NCBI GenBank assembly: GCA_017620315.1
Contig: JAFZQQ010000450.1
Span: 1 to 9,786 of the forward strand
Direction: 5' to 3'
Length of the DNA stretch: 9,786 bases
DNA from: Oscillospiraceae bacterium
GTDB taxonomy: Bacteria; Bacillota; Clostridia; Oscillospirales; Oscillospiraceae
A program made the translations under genes and the position numbers. The notes under the pieces are model-generated. The model was not told the DNA's origin. It was given only the letters and a program-made list of their open reading frames with translations, and searched no databases. Shown here one piece after another: positions 1-5,988 of this stretch. Numbering within the stretch: the first letter of the stretch is position 1; every line of letters begins with the position of its first letter.

Positions 1-711
1 CCTAAAAAAGAACGCAGGCGCCGAGGCAAAAAGGGCGATGAGGCCGCAGAAGGCGCTGAGGGCACGGAGGAAGGCGGAGAGAAGAGAAGACAAGGTAATC
101 CGATGATCCTTCTTATCATCATTATCGTGCCCGTAATAATCATAACCAGCGTTGCGACCGTCCTTATCGTTTTGAAGCCGTGGCAGAATAAGAACGAGGA
201 GCCGGCGGCGGATCCGACGCAGATATCAAGTGAGCAGGGCGAGCAGAGCGAGCTGGGCGAGAGCGACACGGTTTCCGGCAATACCGCGCCCTCCGAGGCG
301 CCGGGGATCGAGGACGCCACCGAACCAAAGGACGGCGAGCAGGGCGACGGAGAGGAGCAGAGCGGGGAGGACGTCCAGACGACGCCGACGACCACGCCTT
401 CAACTCCCGCGTCGCAGCCGCTGAGCACCGTGGAGGCGCTGGATCTCTTTGGCGACTTCTCGCCGGAAAGCCTTGGCCTCAGCGGCGAGAGCATGGCGGA
501 ATACCACTACTATACCACGGGCAAGAACGTGAAAGTGGATGGGATGTACTGCATTGAGATCATGGTCTACAGCGAGAACGAAAGCGCTGACACCAACGAC
601 TATGCAGGAAGATACTTCCTGAGCAAAGGCACTGTCAGAAAGCTGTTCCGCGACGAGGGCAACGGCGTGATCGTCGAGCTTTCACCATCGGTCATCGGTC
701 TTGACGGTTGA
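1..711 (+). CDS. Single-pass membrane protein of unknown function, 5' end outside the window
   Basis: I do not recognise this protein. The frame is open from base 1, so the gene probably starts upstream. An internal ATG at 103 is possible, but it would remove a Lys/Arg/Glu/Gly-rich stretch that looks like a real cytoplasmic segment. Counting from the ATG at 103, residues 2-24 are a very hydrophobic Ile/Val/Leu helix. The basic residues before it predict an N-in topology. Residues 28-107 form a low-complexity linker rich in Glu, Asp, Pro, Ser and Thr. Residues 108-202 form a compact extracytoplasmic domain with the pattern YHYYTTGKNVKVDGMYC and then a YAGRYFLSKGTVRKLF strand region. The architecture recalls small anchored proteins of Clostridia. 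FliL has a similar N-terminal layout, but the C-terminal domain does not look like FliL. The gene ends 168 bases before the chemoreceptor and has no clear terminator. Confidence 0.72.
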   Translation, partial: PKKERRRRGKKGDEAAEGAEGTEEGGEKRRQGNPMILLIIIIVPVIIITSVATVLIVLKPWQNKNEEPAADPTQISSEQGEQSELGESDTVSGNTAPSEAPGIEDATEPKDGEQGDGEEQSGEDVQTTPTTTPSTPASQPLSTVEALDLFGDFSPESLGLSGESMAEYHYYTTGKNVKVDGMYCIEIMVYSENESADTNDYAGRYFLSKGTVRKLFRDEGNGVIVELSPSVIGLDG

Positions 712-737
712 TTTTTGGTTTTCATAACGCTTTTGTA

Positions 738-766
738 TTGACCCGGAGGCAAAATGGAGTTATAAT
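738..766 (+). promoter_or_regulatory. Sigma-A-type promoter for the chemoreceptor gene
   Basis: A -35 box TTGACC (738-743) and a perfect -10 box TATAAT (761-766) are separated by exactly 17 bases. This is close to the housekeeping consensus. Transcription would start near 773, leaving a leader of about 107 bases before the ATG at 880. No sigma-28/SigD-type motif (TAAA, about 15 bases, then CCGATA) was seen here. The receptor therefore looks driven by the housekeeping sigma factor rather than the late flagellar one. Confidence 0.8.
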
Positions 767-800
767 AGAGTAGATATTTGGATAAAGAGCACTTTTCACT

Positions 801-831
801 GCGGGGGAGAATGTTCCCTCAAATGATCCGC
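801..831 (+). other. Weak imperfect hairpin in the chemoreceptor leader
   Basis: GCGG (801-804) can pair with CCGC (828-831), and GGGA (805-808) with TCCC (815-818), leaving an asymmetric bulge. The stem is short and could be chance. It lacks the conserved blocks of a c-di-GMP riboswitch. It is listed because it lies in the 107-base leader, about 30 bases before the ribosome binding site. Confidence 0.2.
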
Positions 832-879
832 GTGCTTCACTGCATCCCAGAAAGATTTTAGAGAAGGAGAACTGCTATT

Positions 880-2739
880 ATGATGAAGAACATGAAAATC
901 AGTGCCCGTTTGATCCTGTCCTACATGATCATTGTTGCCTTGATGGTCGTAACAAGCGTTGTTGCGGTCATCATGCTCAACAAGGTGAGCGGGGCCATGG
1001 ATACGTTCTATGAAGAAGAGTACCTTTCGGTGAAGAACAGCGTCGAGCTGCAAAGAGACATCCATGCCTTGAGAGCGGGTACGATGCGCGCTATGATTGA
1101 ACTTGGCGAGGGCAATGCCGCGGGAAGCTTCATTACCGCCGCCGAGGAGGCGATGGCCTCCATGGAGGGCAACATCGCGGCTCTGGACGAGTGCTACTAT
1201 GACAAGACCAGCGTAAAGCAGATCAACCAGAAGTGGACAAGCGTCAAATCGACCTACAACAGCGTGCTCAGCGAGCTGCGCGCCGGGAACAATGCCACGG
1301 CGATCCCGAACTACCTTACCAATGTGGTTCCGGCCCTCAGCGAGATGATCAACGACTGCGACAAGATCTGTGACGACGCGGCGGATGCGGCTGAGAAAGA
1401 GGTCGTTGAGGCGAAGCATCAGGCTAATGTCGCGCGCATCGTCATCCTTGTTGCGTGCATCATCAGCGCCGCTGTCGCGGTGTTGCTCGGCATCACGATG
1501 TCCAACGGCATCAAGAATCCTGTCAACGAAATGCAGCAGGCCTCCCACGACCTTGCCTCCGGCAACCTCGACGCGGAGATCTCATACCGCTCCAGCGACG
1601 AGCTCGGCGATCTTGCCAACAACATGCGCGCCCTCACAAAGACCTTCCACGATATGCTTGGCGACGTTGAGAACCAGCTTGAAGAGATGGGCCGCGGCAA
1701 CTTTGCCGTCAAGAGCTCCTGCCCGCAGGTCTATGTCGGCAGCTTTGCGCGTCTGCGCGAGTCTGTGAACGATCTGACCACCGCGATGAGCGACACGCTC
1801 AACCAGATCGACGTCTCCGCCGACCAGGTCAACTCCGGTGGCGAGCAGGTGTCCTCCAGCGCGCAGGCGCTGGCGCAGGGCGCGACCGAGCAGGCTTCCT
1901 CCGTGCAGGAGCTTGCCGCCACCATCAACGAGATATCCAATCAGGTCGAGGCGACGGCCGGCCATGCCCGCAACGCGCGCGAGGACAACCAGCAATCCCA
2001 CGACCAGATCGAGATCTGCTCCGGCCACATGGCGGATCTGATGACCGCAATGCGCGATATCGAGGGCAAGAGCCAGGAAATCAGCAAGGTCATCAAGACC
2101 ATCGAGGACATCGCCTTCCAGACCAACATCCTCGCACTTAACGCCGCTGTTGAGGCTGCGCGTGCGGGCGCCGCGGGCAAGGGCTTTGCGGTCGTTGCGG
2201 ACGAGGTGCGCAACCTCGCCACCAAGTCTCAGGAGGCTTCCGCCAGCACCGCGACGCTGATCGAGGATACGGTCAGGGCGGTCAAGGAGGGCGGTCGTCT
2301 CGCCACCGAGACCGACGAGTCTCTGCGCGAGGTCGTTCTCCGTGCCGAGAAGGTCATGGAGGCCGTCAACCTCATTTCCGACGCCACACAGCAGCAGACG
2401 CACGACGTCGCGCAGGTCAGCGTCGGCATCGACCAGATCTCCAGCGTCGTTCAGACGAACTCCGCCACCGCGGAGGAGTCCGCCGCCGCCTCTGAGGAGC
2501 TTTCCGGCCAGGCAAACATCCTCAAGGAACTTGTGGGCCGCTTTACACTTATCGAAACGCAGGACGGTATGCGCCCCAGCGTCTCCTATCGTGAGGAGCC
2601 CTCTTATTCCGAGCCGGAGCCGGTGCGCGAGAGCGTCCGCGAGAGCGAGCCTTCCCGCAGTTATACTCCCGCGCCGCGCAGCCAGAGCAGCTCGTACGAG
2701 TCGTCCTCCGCTTTCACAGGCGGCAGCGACAAGTATTGA
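880..2739 (+). CDS. Methyl-accepting chemotaxis protein (transmembrane chemoreceptor)
   Basis: This receptor senses an extracellular ligand and controls CheA kinase through CheW. Helix TM1 is at about residues 11-33. A 4-helix-bundle-type sensor domain covers about 34-184, TM2 about 185-207, a HAMP domain about 207-260, and a second HAMP-like segment about 262-310 ([15 protein letters not shown]). The coiled-coil signalling domain is about 313-555. Its highly conserved hairpin tip lies around 405-445, with [18 protein letters not shown] and [15 protein letters not shown]. Glu/Gln/Ala-rich candidate methylation segments are near 336-349 and 529-541. The tail (560-619) is rich in Ser, Glu, Pro, Arg and Tyr and lacks the NWETF-type CheR/CheB tether seen in some enteric receptors. 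The start is set by AAGGAGA at 864-870, 9 bases before ATG 880; a second ATG follows directly at 883. The gene has its own promoter and terminator. The ligand cannot be predicted. Confidence 0.95.
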   Translation: MMKNMKISARLILSYMIIVALMVVTSVVAVIMLNKVSGAMDTFYEEEYLSVKNSVELQRDIHALRAGTMRAMIELGEGNAAGSFITAAEEAMASMEGNIAALDECYYDKTSVKQINQKWTSVKSTYNSVLSELRAGNNATAIPNYLTNVVPALSEMINDCDKICDDAADAAEKEVVEAKHQANVARIVILVACIISAAVAVLLGITMSNGIKNPVNEMQQASHDLASGNLDAEISYRSSDELGDLANNMRALTKTFHDMLGDVENQLEEMGRGNFAVKSSCPQVYVGSFARLRESVNDLTTAMSDTLNQIDVSADQVNSGGEQVSSSAQALAQGATEQASSVQELAATINEISNQVEATAGHARNAREDNQQSHDQIEICSGHMADLMTAMRDIEGKSQEISKVIKTIEDIAFQTNILALNAAVEAARAGAAGKGFAVVADEVRNLATKSQEASASTATLIEDTVRAVKEGGRLATETDESLREVVLRAEKVMEAVNLISDATQQQTHDVAQVSVGIDQISSVVQTNSATAEESAAASEELSGQANILKELVGRFTLIETQDGMRPSVSYREEPSYSEPEPVRESVRESEPSRSYTPAPRSQSSSYESSSAFTGGSDKY

Positions 2740-2772
2740 TACGCGCAAACGGAACGCTATATAAGCCAATTG

Positions 2773-2816
2773 AAAATTGGGTGTGGCACAAAATGTGCCA
2801 CACCCAATTTTTTTTT
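2773..2816 (+). terminator. Strong intrinsic terminator after the chemoreceptor gene
   Basis: Bases 2773-2790 pair without mismatch with 2794-2811, giving an 18-bp stem capped by an AAA loop. A run of nine T (2808-2816) begins in the last four stem bases. The GC-rich core is GGGTGTGGCACA with its complement. It lies 33 bases after the stop codon. Only four A precede the stem on the left side, so it is mainly a + strand terminator. It should insulate the flagellar operon from receptor transcription. Confidence 0.95.
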
Positions 2817-2940
2817 CACAAACGGGTAGAAAAATGGGCTGTTTTTCCAAAAAATGCAATATCATCCTGCACTGTACCAAAAAATCAGCTTGTAATATAT
2901 GGAAAAAATGTGAATTCCCGTTTTTCTGTCGAAATACTCA
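2817..2940. other. AT-rich spacer with repeated A/T tracts upstream of the flagellar promoter
   Basis: This stretch is strikingly AT-rich beside the GC-rich genes around it and holds no convincing gene. A tracts start at about 2830, 2849, 2879 and 2903, and T tracts at 2842 and 2921. Three of the A tracts are spaced at roughly two or three helical turns. This could give DNA bending or an UP-element-like effect on the promoter at 2941. It could equally be ordinary intergenic composition. Confidence 0.35.
2927..2934 (+). promoter_or_regulatory. Candidate Spo0A box upstream of the flagellar promoter
   Basis: TGTCGAAA contains an exact match to the core 0A box TGTCGAA known from Bacillus and Clostridium. 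It lies 6 bases before the predicted -35 element, at about -49 to -42 from the predicted start site, where a regulator could touch RNA polymerase. A 7-base match in a spacer of this size has a chance of a few percent, so this is a lead rather than a proven site. Confidence 0.4.
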
Positions 2941-2969
2941 TTGATTATTCTTCCAAGATGTGTTATAAA
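2941..2969 (+). promoter_or_regulatory. Sigma-A-type promoter for the flgB-fliJ operon, with extended -10
   Basis: A -35 box TTGATT (2941-2946) and a -10 box TATAAA (2964-2969) are spaced by 17 bases. A TG at 2961-2962 makes an extended -10. The predicted start is near 2976, giving a leader of about 58 bases before the flgB ATG. It lies between the terminator and the first flagellar gene, which is where the operon promoter should be. No c-di-GMP riboswitch or SigD-type promoter was recognised in the spacer. Confidence 0.65.
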
Positions 2970-3017
2970 TAGATAGAATACCAGCATCATAAGTAAAAAG
3001 GCATAGTCTACCTTGTG

Positions 3018-3024
3018 AAAGGAA
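3018..3024 (+). promoter_or_regulatory. Ribosome binding site that sets the flgB start
   Basis: AAAGGAA lies 9 bases before ATG 3034, a good spacing. In-frame GTG (3025) and TTG (3028) codons lie 0 and 3 bases after it, which is too close. I therefore start flgB at 3034. ATG 3040 is a weaker alternative. Confidence 0.7.
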
Positions 3025-3033
3025 GTGTTGACA

Positions 3034-3459
3034 ATGTGGATGGACGATAAGCTGACCGGCATTGGGACTACCACAGGGGGTGGCATAACCAGCAACAGCA
3101 TGCGTATGCTGGAAAAGTCGGTCGATTATTTGTGGGCCAAGCAGGCGGCGCATCTTGACAACATCGCCAACGCGGAGACCCCGGGCTATAAGGTCAAGAC
3201 GGTCACCTTTGAGAAAAAATTCGAGTCGCGGCTCAGGGAAGCGGAGCGTCACGGGCATTCGCGCTCAAAGACGCGTCAAGCGATAGAGAGCGCCGGCTGG
3301 GAGGTCGAGGACGACGAGGAGGTCACCCGAATGGACCAAAACGGCGTCAACGTCCTCGAGCAGAGCCTTGAGGCTGTGCGCACCGCGTATCAGATGCAGT
3401 ACACGCTTCAGGCGATCAACAACGATTTCACGACGCTCGGCAAGGCGATCAACGGCTGA
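3034..3459 (+). CDS. flgB: Flagellar basal-body proximal rod protein FlgB
   Basis: FlgB is a proximal rod subunit, exported by the flagellar type III system and assembled on the MS ring/FliE base. The 141-residue product has the rod-protein N-terminal signature, with MLEKSVDYL at about 25-33 and DNIANAETPGYK at 42-53. The C-terminal helix has YQMQYTLQAINNDFTTL at about 119-135, which packs with the N-terminal helix in rod proteins. Length is normal for FlgB (about 130-140). Residues 8-22 are a Gly/Thr/Ser-rich stretch before the first conserved helix, consistent with a flexible export signal. It is the first gene of the operon, with flgC following after 15 bases. An alternative GTG start at 3025 would add only three residues. 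Confidence 0.95.
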   Translation: MWMDDKLTGIGTTTGGGITSNSMRMLEKSVDYLWAKQAAHLDNIANAETPGYKVKTVTFEKKFESRLREAERHGHSRSKTRQAIESAGWEVEDDEEVTRMDQNGVNVLEQSLEAVRTAYQMQYTLQAINNDFTTLGKAING

Positions 3460-3474
3460 GCGGGGAGGTAAGAT

Positions 3475-3942
3475 ATGGCATTTTTCAGCAGCATGAACAT
3501 AGTGGCGTCGGGGATGACCGCGCAGCAGGCGAGGCTTGACGTCATTTCCGAGAACATCACCAACATGAACACCACGCGCACGGAGGCGGGCGGCGCCTAT
3601 CGCCGCAAGCTGACCGTCATGCAGGCGGAGACCGGGAAGAACGGCTTCCGCGAGGCAATGTCCCGCGCGGCAATGAAGGGGCACGTTGTCTCCAACCGCG
3701 GCTACGAACAGGCGGGCGGCGTTAAGATCGTCGAGATCGCCGAGGATCAGAGCGAGCTGCCGCGCATATACGACCCGACGCATCCCGATGCCGACGAGGA
3801 GGGCTATGTTGAGATGCCGAACGTCACGCTTGTCGCCGAGGTGACGGACGCTATGGCGGCGAGCCAGGCGTTCAACGCCAACGTGACCGCGTTCAACGCG
3901 CTCAAGCAGGTGTTGCAGAAGGGTCTGGAGATCGGCGTCTGA
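3475..3942 (+). CDS. flgC: Flagellar basal-body proximal rod protein FlgC
   Basis: FlgC forms part of the proximal rod with FlgB and FlgF. Over 155 residues it shows the family pattern: an N-terminal helix with ASGMTAQQARLDVISENITN (11-30), NTTRTEAGGAYRRK (32-45), and the FlgC hallmark YDPTHPDADEEGYVEMPNV (99-117). The C-terminal helix is AASQAFNANVTAFNALK (128-144). The usual Arg and Tyr of the AASRAYEAN consensus are Gln and Phe here, which is a mild change. GGGGAGG at 3462-3468, 6 bases before the ATG, sets the start. It lies 15 bases after flgB and 17 bases before fliE. Confidence 0.96.
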   Translation: MAFFSSMNIVASGMTAQQARLDVISENITNMNTTRTEAGGAYRRKLTVMQAETGKNGFREAMSRAAMKGHVVSNRGYEQAGGVKIVEIAEDQSELPRIYDPTHPDADEEGYVEMPNVTLVAEVTDAMAASQAFNANVTAFNALKQVLQKGLEIGV

Positions 3943-3959
3943 GCAAGGAGGTCTGCTGA

Positions 3960-4262
3960 ATGAACACGATACAGCCGCTATGGAGCGAAATGCCCATGTC
4001 CGTTACCTCTAAAACGGACGTTTTGGCAAACGAAGACAAGGGCAATCCTTTTACCGACATTTTCCAGTCCGCGATCGACGCGGTAAAGACCACCGACGCG
4101 GAAAAAACACAGATGGAGTACCTGATGGCTACCGGGCAGCTTGACAATCCTTCACTGCTGACGATCGCCTCGACCAAGGCGCAGCTCTCCGTCGACCTGA
4201 TGGTGCAGCTTCGCAACAAGTCGATGGAGGCATACAACGAGCTGATGCGCATCAATCTGTAA
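3960..4262 (+). CDS. fliE: Flagellar hook-basal body complex protein FliE
   Basis: FliE joins the MS ring to the proximal rod and is among the first export substrates. The 100-residue product has a variable N-terminus and then the conserved core PFTDIFQSAIDAVKTTD at about 30-46. The C-terminal family signature has a Lys-Ala-Gln-Leu-Ser helix (about 73-77) followed by LRNKSMEAYNELMRI at 84-98. Length is normal for FliE. A near-perfect AAGGAGGT (3945-3952) lies 7 bases before the ATG. Its position between flgC and fliF matches the standard Bacillota order. Confidence 0.95.
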   Translation: MNTIQPLWSEMPMSVTSKTDVLANEDKGNPFTDIFQSAIDAVKTTDAEKTQMEYLMATGQLDNPSLLTIASTKAQLSVDLMVQLRNKSMEAYNELMRINL

Positions 4263-4285
4263 AAAATGCCGAATGACCTGAAAGC

Positions 4286-4305
4286 AAAGGGGGTGAGGGC
4301 ACTTG
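4286..4305 (+). promoter_or_regulatory. Ribosome binding site and TTG start of fliF
   Basis: AAAGGGGGTGA (4286-4296) is a strong Shine-Dalgarno match, 6 bases before TTG 4303. An in-frame TGA at 4294-4296 rules out any earlier start. The next in-frame ATG (codon 19) would remove part of the usual amphipathic N-terminus before TM1. TTG is therefore the best start. Confidence 0.8.
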
Positions 4306-5955
4306 GGTGAAAGGCTCAAGCAGATCTGGGGAAAGATCCGCGACTTCTTCAAAAACATGAAAAAGGGCCTCAAGATCGGCCTGATTGCGGGGCTTGCAGT
4401 GGCCCTCATCCTTGTCGTTGTTCTTACGATCTATAAGAACACCAGACCCTTTGTGGTGCTGTACAGCGAGCTGAGACCCGATGACATGACCGCCATCGTG
4501 AGCTATCTCGACACGGCGGGCGTGAAGGACTACCGCATCCGCAACAACGATACCATTCTGGTGCGCGAGGAACAGGCGAACACGCTTCGCGCAAAGATCA
4601 TCATGCAGGGTTATCCCAGCTCGGGATACGCCTACTCCACTTATCTGAGCAACATCGGGCCGCTTTCCTCGCAGGCGGATCGCGAGCAGCTGGTGCTTTA
4701 TGATCTGCAGACCCGCCTCGGGCACGACATCGGCGCCTTCGACGGCGTGAAGGAAGCAAGCGTGTACCTTACTCCCGGAGAGGATCACCGCTACATACTC
4801 AGCGAGACCGTCATACAGGCGAAGGCTGCCGTGAAGGTGACGATGCAGCCGAACAAGACCCTCAGCAAGGATCAGGTCACGGCGATCCAAAGGCTTGTCA
4901 GTTTTGCGATGAAGGGCGTTGAGATCAGCGACGTCACGGTGGAGGACAGCTCGGGCAACAGATATGCGTCCTCGGGCTCCACTGCGGACACGCTGGACGA
5001 GACGATGAAATACAAGCTCGGGCTTGAGGAACAGGTGAACGAGCGCATCCGCAATGACGTGATGAACGTGCTGGTGCCCTACTTCAAGGCGGAGAACGTC
5101 GAGGTAAGCGTTCACAGCACGGTCGACGTGACGCACAGCGTCTCCGAGCTCAAGCAGTACTTCGAGCCCGACTGGGCGGCGGACGGTTCGTCCGGCGGCA
5201 GGGGCATCATCGGCTCGCAGATATGGGACAACGGCCTTATCCGCAGCGGCGATCAGGCCGCCGGCGGCGTGGTCGGCACGGCGTCCAACGCCGAGATCAA
5301 CGAATACGTTACCAACGAGAGCACCGTGCGCGGAGACGAGACCGAGGTCCACAACTCCGGCGAGATCGTCTACGACGTCTCGCAGCAGACCACTCAGACG
5401 GAGCATCCGCCCGGAACGATCACCGACGTTACGGTTGCGATTGCGATCAACAGCGCGAAGTTCGACCTGAAGGACCCGCAGAAGTTCGTCCACATGGCGG
5501 CTATGGCGGCGGGTATAAACGCACAGGTCGAGGCCGAGAAGATAGCGATTGTCGCCTATCCGTTCTATCAGGACAGCATCAACGGTCAGCCCGTACAGGA
5601 GATCTCGATGCTCTTCGGACTGCCCGCGTGGGCAGTGTATGCGGCGATCGCGGGTATGGCGCTGTTCCTTGCGCTGCTGCTCATTATCCTGCTGCTGCGC
5701 AACAAGAGAAAGAAGAAGATGGCGCTGCTGCTCGCAGAGGAGGAGGAGCGCGAGAGGCTCGCCGCCGAGGCGGAGGCAGCCGCTGCCGCTGCTGCGGCTG
5801 CCGCGGCGCAGGGCGCGGATATCATGGAGATGCACACCGAGGAAACCATGAAGATGCGCAAGGAGGTCCGCCAGTTCGTCGAGGAGAATCCGGCGATCGC
5901 GGCACAGATGATAAAGAATTGGCTGCGCGGCGAGGAGACGGACAAGCTCGCGTGA
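4303..5955 (+). CDS. fliF: Flagellar MS-ring protein FliF
   Basis: FliF forms the MS ring in the cytoplasmic membrane, which holds the export gate and carries FliG. TM1 is at about residues 24-44. Periplasmic YscJ/FliF-type ring-building domains cover about 47-215 (LYSELRPDDMTAIVSYLD, LYDLQTRLGHDIGAFDGV, ASVYLTPGED). A second periplasmic region runs to about 430, with a Gly/Ser-rich loop at 292-327 and NESTVRGDETEVHNSGEIVYDVS at 338-360. TM2 is at about 443-465. The cytoplasmic tail starts with a basic RNKRKKK stop-transfer segment, followed by an acidic helix, an unbroken run of 11 Ala (492-502), and the conserved FliG-binding end (VRQFVEENPAIAAQMIKNWL, 522-541). At 550 residues the length is normal. 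It starts with TTG. fliG follows 33 bases later and encodes its binding partner. Confidence 0.97.
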   Translation: MGERLKQIWGKIRDFFKNMKKGLKIGLIAGLAVALILVVVLTIYKNTRPFVVLYSELRPDDMTAIVSYLDTAGVKDYRIRNNDTILVREEQANTLRAKIIMQGYPSSGYAYSTYLSNIGPLSSQADREQLVLYDLQTRLGHDIGAFDGVKEASVYLTPGEDHRYILSETVIQAKAAVKVTMQPNKTLSKDQVTAIQRLVSFAMKGVEISDVTVEDSSGNRYASSGSTADTLDETMKYKLGLEEQVNERIRNDVMNVLVPYFKAENVEVSVHSTVDVTHSVSELKQYFEPDWAADGSSGGRGIIGSQIWDNGLIRSGDQAAGGVVGTASNAEINEYVTNESTVRGDETEVHNSGEIVYDVSQQTTQTEHPPGTITDVTVAIAINSAKFDLKDPQKFVHMAAMAAGINAQVEAEKIAIVAYPFYQDSINGQPVQEISMLFGLPAWAVYAAIAGMALFLALLLIILLLRNKRKKKMALLLAEEEERERLAAEAEAAAAAAAAAAAQGADIMEMHTEETMKMRKEVRQFVEENPAIAAQMIKNWLRGEETDKLA

Positions 5956-5972
5956 GAGCGGCATAAATGATG

Positions 5973-5988
5973 AAAGGGGGGCGGAGGA
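5973..5988 (+). promoter_or_regulatory. Double purine tract before fliG
   Basis: AAAGGGGGG (5973-5981) ends 7 bases before ATG 5989 and is the well-spaced ribosome binding site. A second tract, GGAGG (5983-5987), ends one base before the ATG and is too close to act for this start. ATGs at 5967 and 5970 are out of frame. Confidence 0.55.

Noticed and set aside
1..711. Naming the left-edge gene fliL
   Set aside because: The N-terminal helix is similar in layout, but the C-terminal domain lacks FliL-like features and the gene is not in the usual fliL position.
683..729. Intrinsic terminator after the left-edge gene
   Set aside because: The best pairing has mismatches and a two-base loop, although T-rich sequence follows. 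Not enough to call.
796..1548. 250-codon open frame on the - strand
   Set aside because: It is antisense to the receptor sensor domain and crosses the receptor's leader and ribosome binding site. No supporting motif.
1582..2880. 432-codon open frame on the - strand
   Set aside because: It is antisense to the chemoreceptor and runs through its terminator hairpin. The Gly/Leu/Arg/Asp-rich product looks like a shadow of the heptad-rich sense gene.
2880..2935. SigD/sigma-28-type promoter using GTCGAAAT as a -10
   Set aside because: Match to GCCGATAA is only partial and there is no proper TAAA element about 15 bases upstream. The sigma-A promoter at 2941-2969 is better.
2736..2972. Small + strand open frame of 78 codons after the receptor
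   Set aside because: It spans the terminator hairpin and the AT-rich promoter spacer, has no ribosome binding site, and its product shows no recognisable pattern.
2817..3033. c-di-GMP riboswitch before the flagellar operon, as known in some Clostridia
   Set aside because: The leader after the predicted start is only about 58 bases and lacks the conserved blocks of the GEMM family.
5223..5966. 247-codon + strand open frame inside fliF in another frame
   Set aside because: Arg/Gly-rich out-of-frame shadow of fliF; no ribosome binding site and no recognisable motif.
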